Position numbers and translations under genes: made by a program. A stretch of DNA of 5,288 nt from an uncultured Clostridia bacterium (lineage in GTDB: Bacteria; Bacillota; Clostridia; Lachnospirales; Lachnospiraceae), in contig CALASV010000095.1 in assembly GCA_937888895.1 (NCBI GenBank), forward strand, positions 1 to 5,288, written 5' to 3'. Below, piece by piece: positions 1 through 5,288 of this stretch (position 1 is the stretch's first letter; the number at the start of each line of letters is the position of its first letter). The notes under the pieces are model-generated. The model searched no databases. It had not been told where the DNA came from and saw only the letters and a program-made list of their open reading frames with translations.

Positions 1-1235
1 TATTTGATTGGGTTAAAATAAAAAGAATCCAAAATAATAGTTTCTCCATCCAACAATATCCAAAAAGTATGTACTCCTGATATAAACTGGACAGGCAATG
101 TAATACTAGCAAAATTATCACTCTGAAATTTCGTAATACCAAGCAATCTATTTTCACATCTTGCACTTATTGTACCTTTTCCTTTGATGCGTAAAACTAA
201 TTCCGATACACCCTCACCAAAATCAAGCATACGATACTCTATCCAGCTTTCAGCATAATTACGACATGGACAAACTACAACTTCACCTTGTCCCGTTGGC
301 ACAATATAAGAGTCTCTTGACAACTTAGAAGCAATCGAAGCATCTATCATCTTTGTTGCATCTAGTGGTTTTTCTGCACCATGACAAGTCTGTTGCACCT
401 CATAAATCAATCCATTTTCATCAAAAAAGATAGGTTCCACACAAACTCTTCTACTTGTATTGCTATTTTGTGAAGAACGATGATAAAACACATACCATTG
501 ACCTTTAAAACATTCAATAGAACCATGATTATTCCAACTTTGAGGGTCACAACCATAATTATCAATAATAACTCCACATTTTGTATAAGGTCCAAGAGGA
601 CTATCGGACACTGCATAACTCATACAAGTAGCCCTTCCTCTTGAAATATCCGTATAAACAAGATAATATTTTCCATTTCTTTTACGTATAGAAGCACCTT
701 CATGAAAACCATGTTCATGCTCTGTAAGAATATTATCTTTCACACTTTCTGGTAGTAAAGCAGTCATATCTTCTGTAAGTATACCACCTCTTAAATGAAA
801 TTGCCCCCAAAAATAATATGCTGTACCATCATCATCTACAAATATCGCAGGGTCTATACCATCTCCATCTGCTCCTTTGATAGAAGTTGCCTCACTAAAT
901 GGTCCACAAGGAGAATCTGCAACAGCTACACCTTCAAAATCACATTGACAACAAATAAAAAGATAGTACTTTCCATTTTTATAAATAGCATCTGGAGCAT
1001 ACAAAAGTACATCTGGATGTTCTTTAAATTTACTCTGTTCTCCATCATTGCAAAAGATAATACCTTCCTCACGCCAAGAAAGCATATCATCTGTAGAAAA
1101 ACAATGAAGTTCTTTACTACAATAAGATTTCTCTCCTGAAATATCAAAAGAACCATAAAGATACAATCGCCCATCAGGCATCACATGAGCTTCTACATCA
1201 GGCACAAAATAGTTTCTTGATAATATAGGATTCAT
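1..1235 (-). CDS. Glycoside hydrolase family 43 enzyme with C-terminal CBM6-like domain (left end at window edge)
   Basis: An open frame of 411 codons starts at ATG 1235 and runs to the left edge. GH43 enzymes are inverting five-bladed beta-propeller hydrolases, mostly arabinofuranosidases and xylosidases acting on plant arabinoxylan or arabinan fragments. Propeller hallmarks in order: PDVEAHV (D13, candidate base) followed by DGRLYLYGSFD; APDAIYKNGKYYLF around 80-93; GIDPAIFVDDDG (D128, candidate pKa modulator); HEGASIRKRNGKYYLVY (E179, candidate acid); and FYHRS near 250-254. Residues about 300-411 look like a CBM6 beta-sandwich, with ESWIEYRMLDFGEG, then GVHTFWILLDG and ILDSFYF as the closing strand. 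The 412th codon begins TA, so it is a stop or Tyr; since CBM6 domains normally end just after an LDWF-like strand, a stop is likely. There is no signal peptide and about 16 Cys, both fitting a cytoplasmic enzyme that trims imported oligosaccharides. AAAGGAA lies 6 bases before the start. The family call is firm; substrate and subfamily are not resolved. Confidence 0.93.
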   Translation of the reverse strand, partial: MNPILSRNYFVPDVEAHVMPDGRLYLYGSFDISGEKSYCSKELHCFSTDDMLSWREEGIIFCNDGEQSKFKEHPDVLLYAPDAIYKNGKYYLFICCQCDFEGVAVADSPCGPFSEATSIKGADGDGIDPAIFVDDDGTAYYFWGQFHLRGGILTEDMTALLPESVKDNILTEHEHGFHEGASIRKRNGKYYLVYTDISRGRATCMSYAVSDSPLGPYTKCGVIIDNYGCDPQSWNNHGSIECFKGQWYVFYHRSSQNSNTSRRVCVEPIFFDENGLIYEVQQTCHGAEKPLDATKMIDASIASKLSRDSYIVPTGQGEVVVCPCRNYAESWIEYRMLDFGEGVSELVLRIKGKGTISARCENRLLGITKFQSDNFASITLPVQFISGVHTFWILLDGETIILDSFYFNPIK

Positions 1236-1241
1236 AAAAAA

Positions 1242-1248
1242 TTCCTTT
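1242..1248 (-). promoter_or_regulatory. Ribosome binding site of the GH43 gene
   Basis: AAAGGAA on the minus strand, separated by six T residues from ATG 1235. It supports that start; an ATG at 1251-1249 is out of frame and lies upstream of this site. Confidence 0.7.
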
Positions 1249-1289
1249 CATATTTACATATATTTTCAAATCTGACTACTCCTACAGGC

Positions 1290-1318
1290 AAGTATGTGGA
1301 ACGAAAGCCACAAAACTT
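1290..1318. repeat. Imperfect inverted repeat between hemW and the GH43 gene
   Basis: The inner arms TGTGG (1295-1299) and CCACA (1308-1312) flank an 8-base loop. Outer arms AAGT (1290-1293) and ACTT (1315-1318) extend the stem past a 1-by-2 base bulge. It starts seven bases after the hemW stop and sits about 55 bases before the GH43 start codon. No T-run follows in the direction of transcription, so it does not look like a rho-independent terminator. It could be an operator for a sugar-responsive repressor, or an RNA hairpin at the end of hemW. The pairing is directly visible; the role is speculation. Confidence 0.4.
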
Positions 1319-1324
1319 ATAACA

Positions 1325-2524
1325 TTATCTTCGTACAAATTCTTCTGGTACAAACTCCACAAAAACTTGATTACTGACATCAATTCCAAGTTCTGTCAAT
1401 GCTACAATATCATCTTCCACCGTAATTAAACCTTGCTTTTGCAATTTTTTCAAAGCACTACCATATACAAGTTCCATAGGCTTTCCAAAACGATTCTTAA
1501 ATTCCATTCTGCTTACACCACACATACGGCGAAGTCCTAAAATCATAAACTCTTCCATTTGTTCGGTTTCTACTAAACGCTCAATTTCTCTACGAACATC
1601 TCTACCAGCTTCTATCTCTTCCATATAAGCTGTTAAATCCGTTTCATTATGATATCTTGCATTCGTAAATAAAGAAGAGGCTCCAAGTCCTACACCAAGA
1701 TACTCCTGTCCTGTCCAATAGGAAGAATTGTGACGGCTTTCAAAACCTTTTTTTGCATAATTAGAAATTTCATAACGGTTAAATCCAGCTTTTTGTAATC
1801 GTTCTTTCGTATAAGCATACATCATTCTATCTGTTTCTTCATCTGGCAATTCGTTTTCTTTCTCTTTGCCTTCTCCATATAATTCATAAAATGGTGTTTT
1901 CTCTTCAATGATTAAACTATACGAAGAAATATGCTCTGGTTGTAACGCTATCAACCTTTCTAATGTTTCTTTGTAATCTTCTAATGTTTGATTTGGCAAA
2001 GCAGACATTACATCTACACTTAAATTTGTAAAACCAACTTCTCTTGCCCATTGTACACATTCTTTTGCTTGCTCAAATGTATGCAAACGACCAAGTAATT
2101 GTAACTCTTTTTCATGAGATGACTGCACCCCTATGCTTAAACGATTAATACCAAGTGTACGATATGCCTGTAACTTTTCTTTCGTCACAGTGGCAGGATT
2201 TACCTCCACTGTAACTTCAGCTTTTTCCATATCTACAGTAAAACTTTGCTTTATCGTATTTAAAATTTGCTCTAACCATTCCACATTCAATACAGAAGGG
2301 GTCCCACCACCAAAATATATCGTTTCTAAATAATATTCTTTCGTAAACGCTTGATAATCTTTGATTTCCTTACAAAGTGCTTGTACATATCGTTCCTTTG
2401 TTACATCATCCGCAGGAGCAGACAAAAAATCACAATACTGACACTTTCTTACACAAAATGGAATATGCACATATAAGCCTAACGGTTTCTTTGGTACTTC
2501 TTTCTTTTTCTTAAAAAATAACAT
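1325..2524 (-). CDS. hemW: HemW, radical SAM heme chaperone (HemN-like family)
   Basis: This 399-residue protein has the typical HemW length. HemW binds heme and a [4Fe-4S] cluster and is thought to deliver heme to cytoplasmic or membrane targets; it was long misannotated as oxygen-independent coproporphyrinogen oxidase (HemN). The radical SAM motif is C24-x3-C28-x2-C31, preceded by YVHIPF and followed by D-F33. HemN carries a fourth cysteine where F33 sits, so this is HemW rather than HemN. SAM-binding elements follow: FGGGTPS (71-77) and EVNPATV (107-113). The HemW signature HNxxYW is present as HNSSYW (265-270), with YLGVGLGASS just after. The C-terminal part (about 310-399) forms the helical/winged region ending in TELGIDVSNQVF. 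The start lies four bases after the lepA stop, so the two genes are surely co-transcribed and probably translationally coupled. No missing key residue or disruption is seen. Confidence 0.97.
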   Translation of the reverse strand: MLFFKKKKEVPKKPLGLYVHIPFCVRKCQYCDFLSAPADDVTKERYVQALCKEIKDYQAFTKEYYLETIYFGGGTPSVLNVEWLEQILNTIKQSFTVDMEKAEVTVEVNPATVTKEKLQAYRTLGINRLSIGVQSSHEKELQLLGRLHTFEQAKECVQWAREVGFTNLSVDVMSALPNQTLEDYKETLERLIALQPEHISSYSLIIEEKTPFYELYGEGKEKENELPDEETDRMMYAYTKERLQKAGFNRYEISNYAKKGFESRHNSSYWTGQEYLGVGLGASSLFTNARYHNETDLTAYMEEIEAGRDVRREIERLVETEQMEEFMILGLRRMCGVSRMEFKNRFGKPMELVYGSALKKLQKQGLITVEDDIVALTELGIDVSNQVFVEFVPEEFVRR

Positions 2525-2528
2525 TATC

Positions 2529-4343
2529 CTAATCCTCGTCTAATTTGAGTACACTCATAAAGGCTTTCTGTGGAATTTCCACATTACCTACTTGACGCAT
2601 ACGCTTCTTTCCTTCTTTCTGTTTCTCTAACAATTTCTTCTTACGGGAAATATCGCCACCATAACATTTCGCAAGTACGTCTTTACGCATTGCCTTTACG
2701 GTTTCTCTTGCAATAATTTTACTACCAATTGCTGCTTGAATTGGAATTTCAAATAAGTGTCTTGGAATTTCTTCTTTCAACTTTTCACACATTTTTCTAC
2801 CACGTTCATACGCAGTTTCAGAATGTACAATAAAGGAAAGAGCATCTACTTCTTCCTTATTGATTAAAATATCCAATTTTACTAACGTAGAAGGTACATA
2901 ACCCTTTAATTCATAGTCAAACGAAGCATATCCTTTCGAACGAGACTTCAATGCATCAAAGAAATCATAAATAATTTCATTTAATGGCAATTCATATTTC
3001 AATAATGCTCTTGTCTGCTCCATATATTCCATACCAAGATAAATACCTCTACGTTCTTGGCAAAGTGTCATAATCGCACCAACAAACTCTGTTGTCACCA
3101 TAATTTCTGCTGAAACCATTGGTTCTTCCATATGCTCAATTTCCGCAGGGTCAGGCAAATTCGATGGATTCGTAATTTCTAATACTTCTCCATTTGTTTT
3201 ATACACTTTATAAATAACGCTTGGTGCCGTTGTTACTAAATCTAAATTGTATTCTCTCTCCAAACGCTCCTGAATAATTTCCAAATGCAATAATCCAAGA
3301 AAACCACAACGGAACCCAAATCCTAATGCAATGGATGTTTCTGGCTCATACTGTAATGCAGCATCATTCAACTGAAGTTTTTCTAACGCATCTCTAAGGT
3401 CTGGATACTTCGCACCATCGGCTGGATACATACCACAATATACCATCGGATTTACTTTCTTATAACCAGGAAGTGGCTCTGCACAAGGATAATTGGCATC
3501 CGTAATCGTATCACCAACACGAGTATCTTTTACATTTTTTAAACTCGCTGTAATATAACCAACCATACCAGCAGATAATTCTTCACATGGTAAAAACTGT
3601 CCCGGACCAAATGTACCGATTTCTACAACATCAGCCATCGCACCAGTCGCCATCATTTTTATCTTTGTACCTTTTTTTACAGTACCTTCCATAATACGAC
3701 AAAATACAATAACACCCTTATAAGAGTCATAAACCGAATCAAAAATAAGTGCTTGTAATGGTGCTTCGGCATTTCCCTGTGGAGCAGGTACTTTCTCTAC
3801 AATCGCCTCTAATACATCTTCAATATTTAAGCCATTCTTCGCTGAAATTCTTGGAGCATCTGCTGCCTCTAATCCAATCACATCCTCAATTTCAGCAATC
3901 ACACGCTCAGGCTCTGCACTAGGTAAATCAATCTTGTTAATAACAGGAATAATATCCAAATCATGGTCTAGGGCAAGATACACATTCGCTAATGTTTGTG
4001 CCTCAACTCCCTGTGCAGCATCTACAACTAAAATCGCACCCTCACAAGCAGCAAGACTTCTCGAAACCTCATAATTAAAGTCTACATGTCCCGGAGTATC
4101 AATCAAATTGAAAATATACTCCTCCCCATCTTTTGCCTTGTAAACCGTACGAACAGTTTGAGCCTTAATCGTAATACCACGCTCTCTCTCTAACTCCATG
4201 TTATCTAATACTTGTGCCTGCATTTCACGACTTGTTAAAAGCCCTGTCTTCTCAATAATACGGTCCGCCAACGTAGACTTCCCGTGGTCAATATGTGCAA
4301 TAATACAGAAATTTCTGATTTTGCTTTGGTCAAATGTCGCCAT
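2529..4343 (-). CDS. lepA: LepA, elongation factor 4 (ribosome-associated GTPase)
   Basis: A complete 604-residue translational GTPase of the usual LepA length. EF4 binds the ribosome in the cytoplasm and has been linked to back-translocation and to 30S subunit assembly. All G motifs are intact: G1 AHIDHGKST (16-24), G2 RGIT (55-58), G3 DTPGH (82-86, with the catalytic His), G4 NKID (136-139) and G5 SAK (167-169). Domain 2 (about 190-290) and the EF-G-like domains III and V follow, including GFGFRCGFLGLLHLE (341-355). The LepA-specific C-terminal domain is clear: AKCYGGDISRKKKLLEKQKE (558-577), then GKKRMRQVGNVEIPQKAF. That C-terminus separates LepA from EF-G and from BipA/TypA. The gene ends in TAG and is followed four bases later by hemW. 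Upstream is damaged nuclease sequence; no convincing promoter was found in the 71-base gap, so its promoter may lie further up. Confidence 0.99.
   Translation of the reverse strand: MATFDQSKIRNFCIIAHIDHGKSTLADRIIEKTGLLTSREMQAQVLDNMELERERGITIKAQTVRTVYKAKDGEEYIFNLIDTPGHVDFNYEVSRSLAACEGAILVVDAAQGVEAQTLANVYLALDHDLDIIPVINKIDLPSAEPERVIAEIEDVIGLEAADAPRISAKNGLNIEDVLEAIVEKVPAPQGNAEAPLQALIFDSVYDSYKGVIVFCRIMEGTVKKGTKIKMMATGAMADVVEIGTFGPGQFLPCEELSAGMVGYITASLKNVKDTRVGDTITDANYPCAEPLPGYKKVNPMVYCGMYPADGAKYPDLRDALEKLQLNDAALQYEPETSIALGFGFRCGFLGLLHLEIIQERLEREYNLDLVTTAPSVIYKVYKTNGEVLEITNPSNLPDPAEIEHMEEPMVSAEIMVTTEFVGAIMTLCQERRGIYLGMEYMEQTRALLKYELPLNEIIYDFFDALKSRSKGYASFDYELKGYVPSTLVKLDILINKEEVDALSFIVHSETAYERGRKMCEKLKEEIPRHLFEIPIQAAIGSKIIARETVKAMRKDVLAKCYGGDISRKKKLLEKQKEGKKRMRQVGNVEIPQKAFMSVLKLDED
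2533..2537 (-). promoter_or_regulatory. hemW ribosome binding site lying inside the end of lepA
   Basis: GAGGA is formed by the last two sense codons of lepA (GAG GAT) and lies 8 bases before hemW ATG 2524, good Shine-Dalgarno spacing. Ribosomes terminating at the lepA TAG (2531-2529) would uncover or reuse this site, favouring coupled translation. Confidence 0.65.
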
Positions 4344-4353
4344 TTATTTATTT

Positions 4354-4358
4354 CCTCC
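4354..4358 (-). promoter_or_regulatory. Strong ribosome binding site of lepA
   Basis: GGAGG lies 10 bases before ATG 4343 in a purine- and A/T-rich leader. It confirms the MATFDQSKIRNF start, which also matches the usual LepA N-terminus. Confidence 0.85.
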
Positions 4359-4414
4359 ATTTTAATACTTAGTCAAATCATCATTCACAACAATCTAATT
4401 TAAATAATAAAACC

Positions 4415-4777
4415 TTAATCTTTTTTACAACACGTTCTACAATACGTATGTTTTCCAGAATGTAGGGCATCTATAATTGTTGCATATTCCTCTAGTCTTC
4501 CTAAATTATCTCTTAATCTACTACAGTTACTATCAACATGATAAAAATCATTACCTGTTTTTGAATAAATTTTGTAATCTATCCAATCACATCCTGATTG
4601 ATTTAAACTCCACATAATTTTATTCCGACGCGATGAATACACTTTATTATCAATTTCTATCGATTCTTTTTTTATTGCATTCTTAATATTTTCTACAATT
4701 TGAGTATTCATTGGCACTCCAATATTTCTAAAAAAATCCTCGATTGGCAAAAAAGAATCTAAATCTACATTTGTCAT
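4415..4777 (-). CDS. Hypothetical protein with C-terminal His/Cys zinc-binding-like motif; likely 3' part of the broken nuclease gene
   Basis: A 120-residue frame from ATG 4777 to TAA 4417-4415. Residues 1-60 are not recognised. The C-terminus reads YSKTGNDFYH, VDSNC, then a helix-like stretch IIDALHSGKH and YCRTCCKKD. This gives H80-x4-C85 and C113-x2-C116, the pattern of small Ada/ComEC-like tails (YHxxxC ... alA ... G ... CxxC) that sit at the end of nucleases and other DNA-linked proteins; metal binding is inferred. The open frame extends upstream to 4810, before the ATG, with residues ALDSNGSQTP that read well after the nuclease frame, which loses sense at the same place. I therefore think this is the C-terminal part of the upstream nuclease, put out of frame by one base. 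It could still be made separately: GGAAG lies about 10 bases before ATG 4777. Confidence 0.6.
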   Translation of the reverse strand: MTNVDLDSFLPIEDFFRNIGVPMNTQIVENIKNAIKKESIEIDNKVYSSRRNKIMWSLNQSGCDWIDYKIYSKTGNDFYHVDSNCSRLRDNLGRLEEYATIIDALHSGKHTYCRTCCKKD

Positions 4778-5099
4778 AGGAGTTTGACTTCCATTTGAAT
4801 CGAGTGCTCTTTATTGGAATCAATGAATGAAAATCTATTCCATTTTTTGAAATATCCCATTTTCCTATTTGCATTTTCTTAATTTTCTTTCCATCTCCAA
4901 AATCCAACAAGTCTTCTCTCCCAAATAAATTTATTAATTTATTCAAACTTCCTAAACCCATTGGTGATAAAAGAAATGCTTCTTCTGGATTTATCAACTT
5001 ACAATAAGCCCACAATTGTCCTAAGTCTCTCAATGTAAGCTTTGTCTTCTTAGCTTCTATAAAAACGATGCTCGTCTTTTTGCCTTTTCTTTTTTCTTT
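4728..5099 (-). pseudogene. Remnant of a PD-(D/E)XK-type nuclease gene, lacking a proper start and frame-shifted at the 3' end
   Basis: This frame is open from just after the amber codon at 5102-5100 to a stop near 4728. It begins with a Lys-rich segment, then a beta-strand TSIVFI followed by EAK (5057-5049) and a helix LRDLGQLWAYCKLINPEEAF. EAK is the (D/E)xK signature of the restriction-endonuclease fold and QLWAY matches the QxxxY helix of RecB/Cas4-like nucleases. Next come LLSPMGLGSL and a strand-rich part, KMQIGKWDISKNGIDF and SLIPIK, ending near 4810. The only usual start codon in the segment, TTG 5033, lies after the EAK triad, so a product starting there would lack the active site; the upstream part of the gene is therefore missing or cut off by the stop. 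After SLIPIK the frame turns into Lys/Arg/Phe-rich nonsense, while the next frame continues sensibly. The acidic residue expected before ExK was not placed. Nuclease assignment is by motif only. Confidence 0.6.
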
Positions 5100-5288
5100 C
5101 TATTCCTCACTTTTAGTAATTTCCATTGTTCTGTCTTCATCAATTCCTGCAGCAGAAGTACATCCGCCATCACAAGCAAAACTACAATGTTGCCTCACCT
5201 CACACTGGTTACAATGGACATCATCAGAATCGACAAGCAATAAATGCTGGAGAGGGTGTGGAAAAAAGGGAACCCTCCTATACTGTTG
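5100..5288 (-). CDS. Cys-rich C-terminal or internal fragment, unidentified, running off the right edge
   Basis: A 62-codon open frame enters from the right edge and stops at TAG 5102-5100. I do not recognise the protein. Its first part contains PFFPHPLQHLLLVDSDD; then comes a cluster of five cysteines, CNQCEVRQHCSFACDGGC, with spacing C-x2-C-x5-C-x3-C-x3-C. It ends with TSAAGIDEDRTMEITKSEE. The C-x2-C-x5-C-x3-C part equals the SPASM-domain spacing of peptide-modifying radical SAM enzymes, but the domain's later cysteine is absent, and a zinc-binding module is equally possible. Third codon positions are mostly A or T, as in the intact genes, which favours this frame over the alternative minus-strand frame (5176-5066 region), whose third positions are G-rich. 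The stop is in the same frame as the nuclease remnant that follows, so this may be the N-terminal part of that gene cut by a CAG-to-TAG change, or the true end of another gene. Confidence 0.45.
   Translation of the reverse strand, partial: QQYRRVPFFPHPLQHLLLVDSDDVHCNQCEVRQHCSFACDGGCTSAAGIDEDRTMEITKSEE

Noticed and set aside
795..1139. Plus-strand open frame opposite the GH43 gene
   Set aside because: It is antisense to a clear GH43 domain and its translation is low-complexity and Ile/Thr/Lys-rich with no motif.
2133..2333. Plus-strand open frame opposite hemW
   Set aside because: It is antisense to conserved radical SAM motifs and shows no features of its own.
4362..4390. Possible lepA promoter: TTGTGA and TATTAA on the minus strand with a 17-base spacer
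   Set aside because: Each box matches the consensus at only four of six positions, and transcription would begin at the ribosome binding site itself, leaving no room upstream of GGAGG.
5064..5177. Alternative minus-strand frame encoding a 37-residue Leu/Lys-rich peptide that starts ATG GCG GAT
   Set aside because: Its third codon positions are G-rich, unlike the intact genes here, and it overlaps the better supported Cys-rich and EAK frames.
5252..5277. GAGGGT/ACCCTC inverted repeat with a 14-base loop, considered as a terminator
   Set aside because: The stem is only six pairs with a long loop, it lies inside an open frame, and no T-run follows in either direction.

Overview
The window is AT-rich, low-GC DNA with every recognisable gene on the minus strand, so transcription runs from the right end to the left. 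The EF4 (lepA)–hemW pair, the AGGAGG-type ribosome binding sites and the codon bias point to a Firmicute, most likely an anaerobic gut Clostridium of the Lachnospiraceae type. The family assignment is inference; no rRNA or other marker is present to fix it.

Layout in order of transcription. (1) 5288 to 4415 is a stretch of damaged or unrecognised coding sequence. A Cys-rich reading frame enters from the right edge and ends at an amber codon. The same frame then continues into the core of a PD-(D/E)XK-type nuclease with an EAK triad and a QxxxY helix, but no usable start codon precedes those motifs. A one-base frame shift near 4810 leads into a 120-residue frame ending in a zinc-finger-like His/Cys motif of the YHxxxxC...CxxC kind. 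I read this as the remains of one nuclease gene, or of two genes fused by deletion. (2) 4343 to 2529 is an intact lepA (elongation factor 4). (3) 2524 to 1325 is an intact hemW (radical SAM heme chaperone), starting four bases after the lepA stop and probably translationally coupled to it. (4) 1235 to the left edge is a glycoside hydrolase family 43 enzyme with a C-terminal CBM6-like domain. It is complete or within a codon or so of complete, and has no signal peptide.

lepA and hemW form the familiar housekeeping pair of Firmicutes. In many relatives they are followed by the hrcA-grpE-dnaK-dnaJ heat-shock genes; here a GH43 sugar hydrolase follows and nuclease debris precedes, so both flanks look rearranged. 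A 29-base imperfect inverted repeat lies between hemW and the GH43 gene. I see no rRNA, tRNA, CRISPR array, insertion sequence or convincing rho-independent terminator. The least ordinary part is the broken nuclease locus at the right end; nothing here by itself proves a new system.
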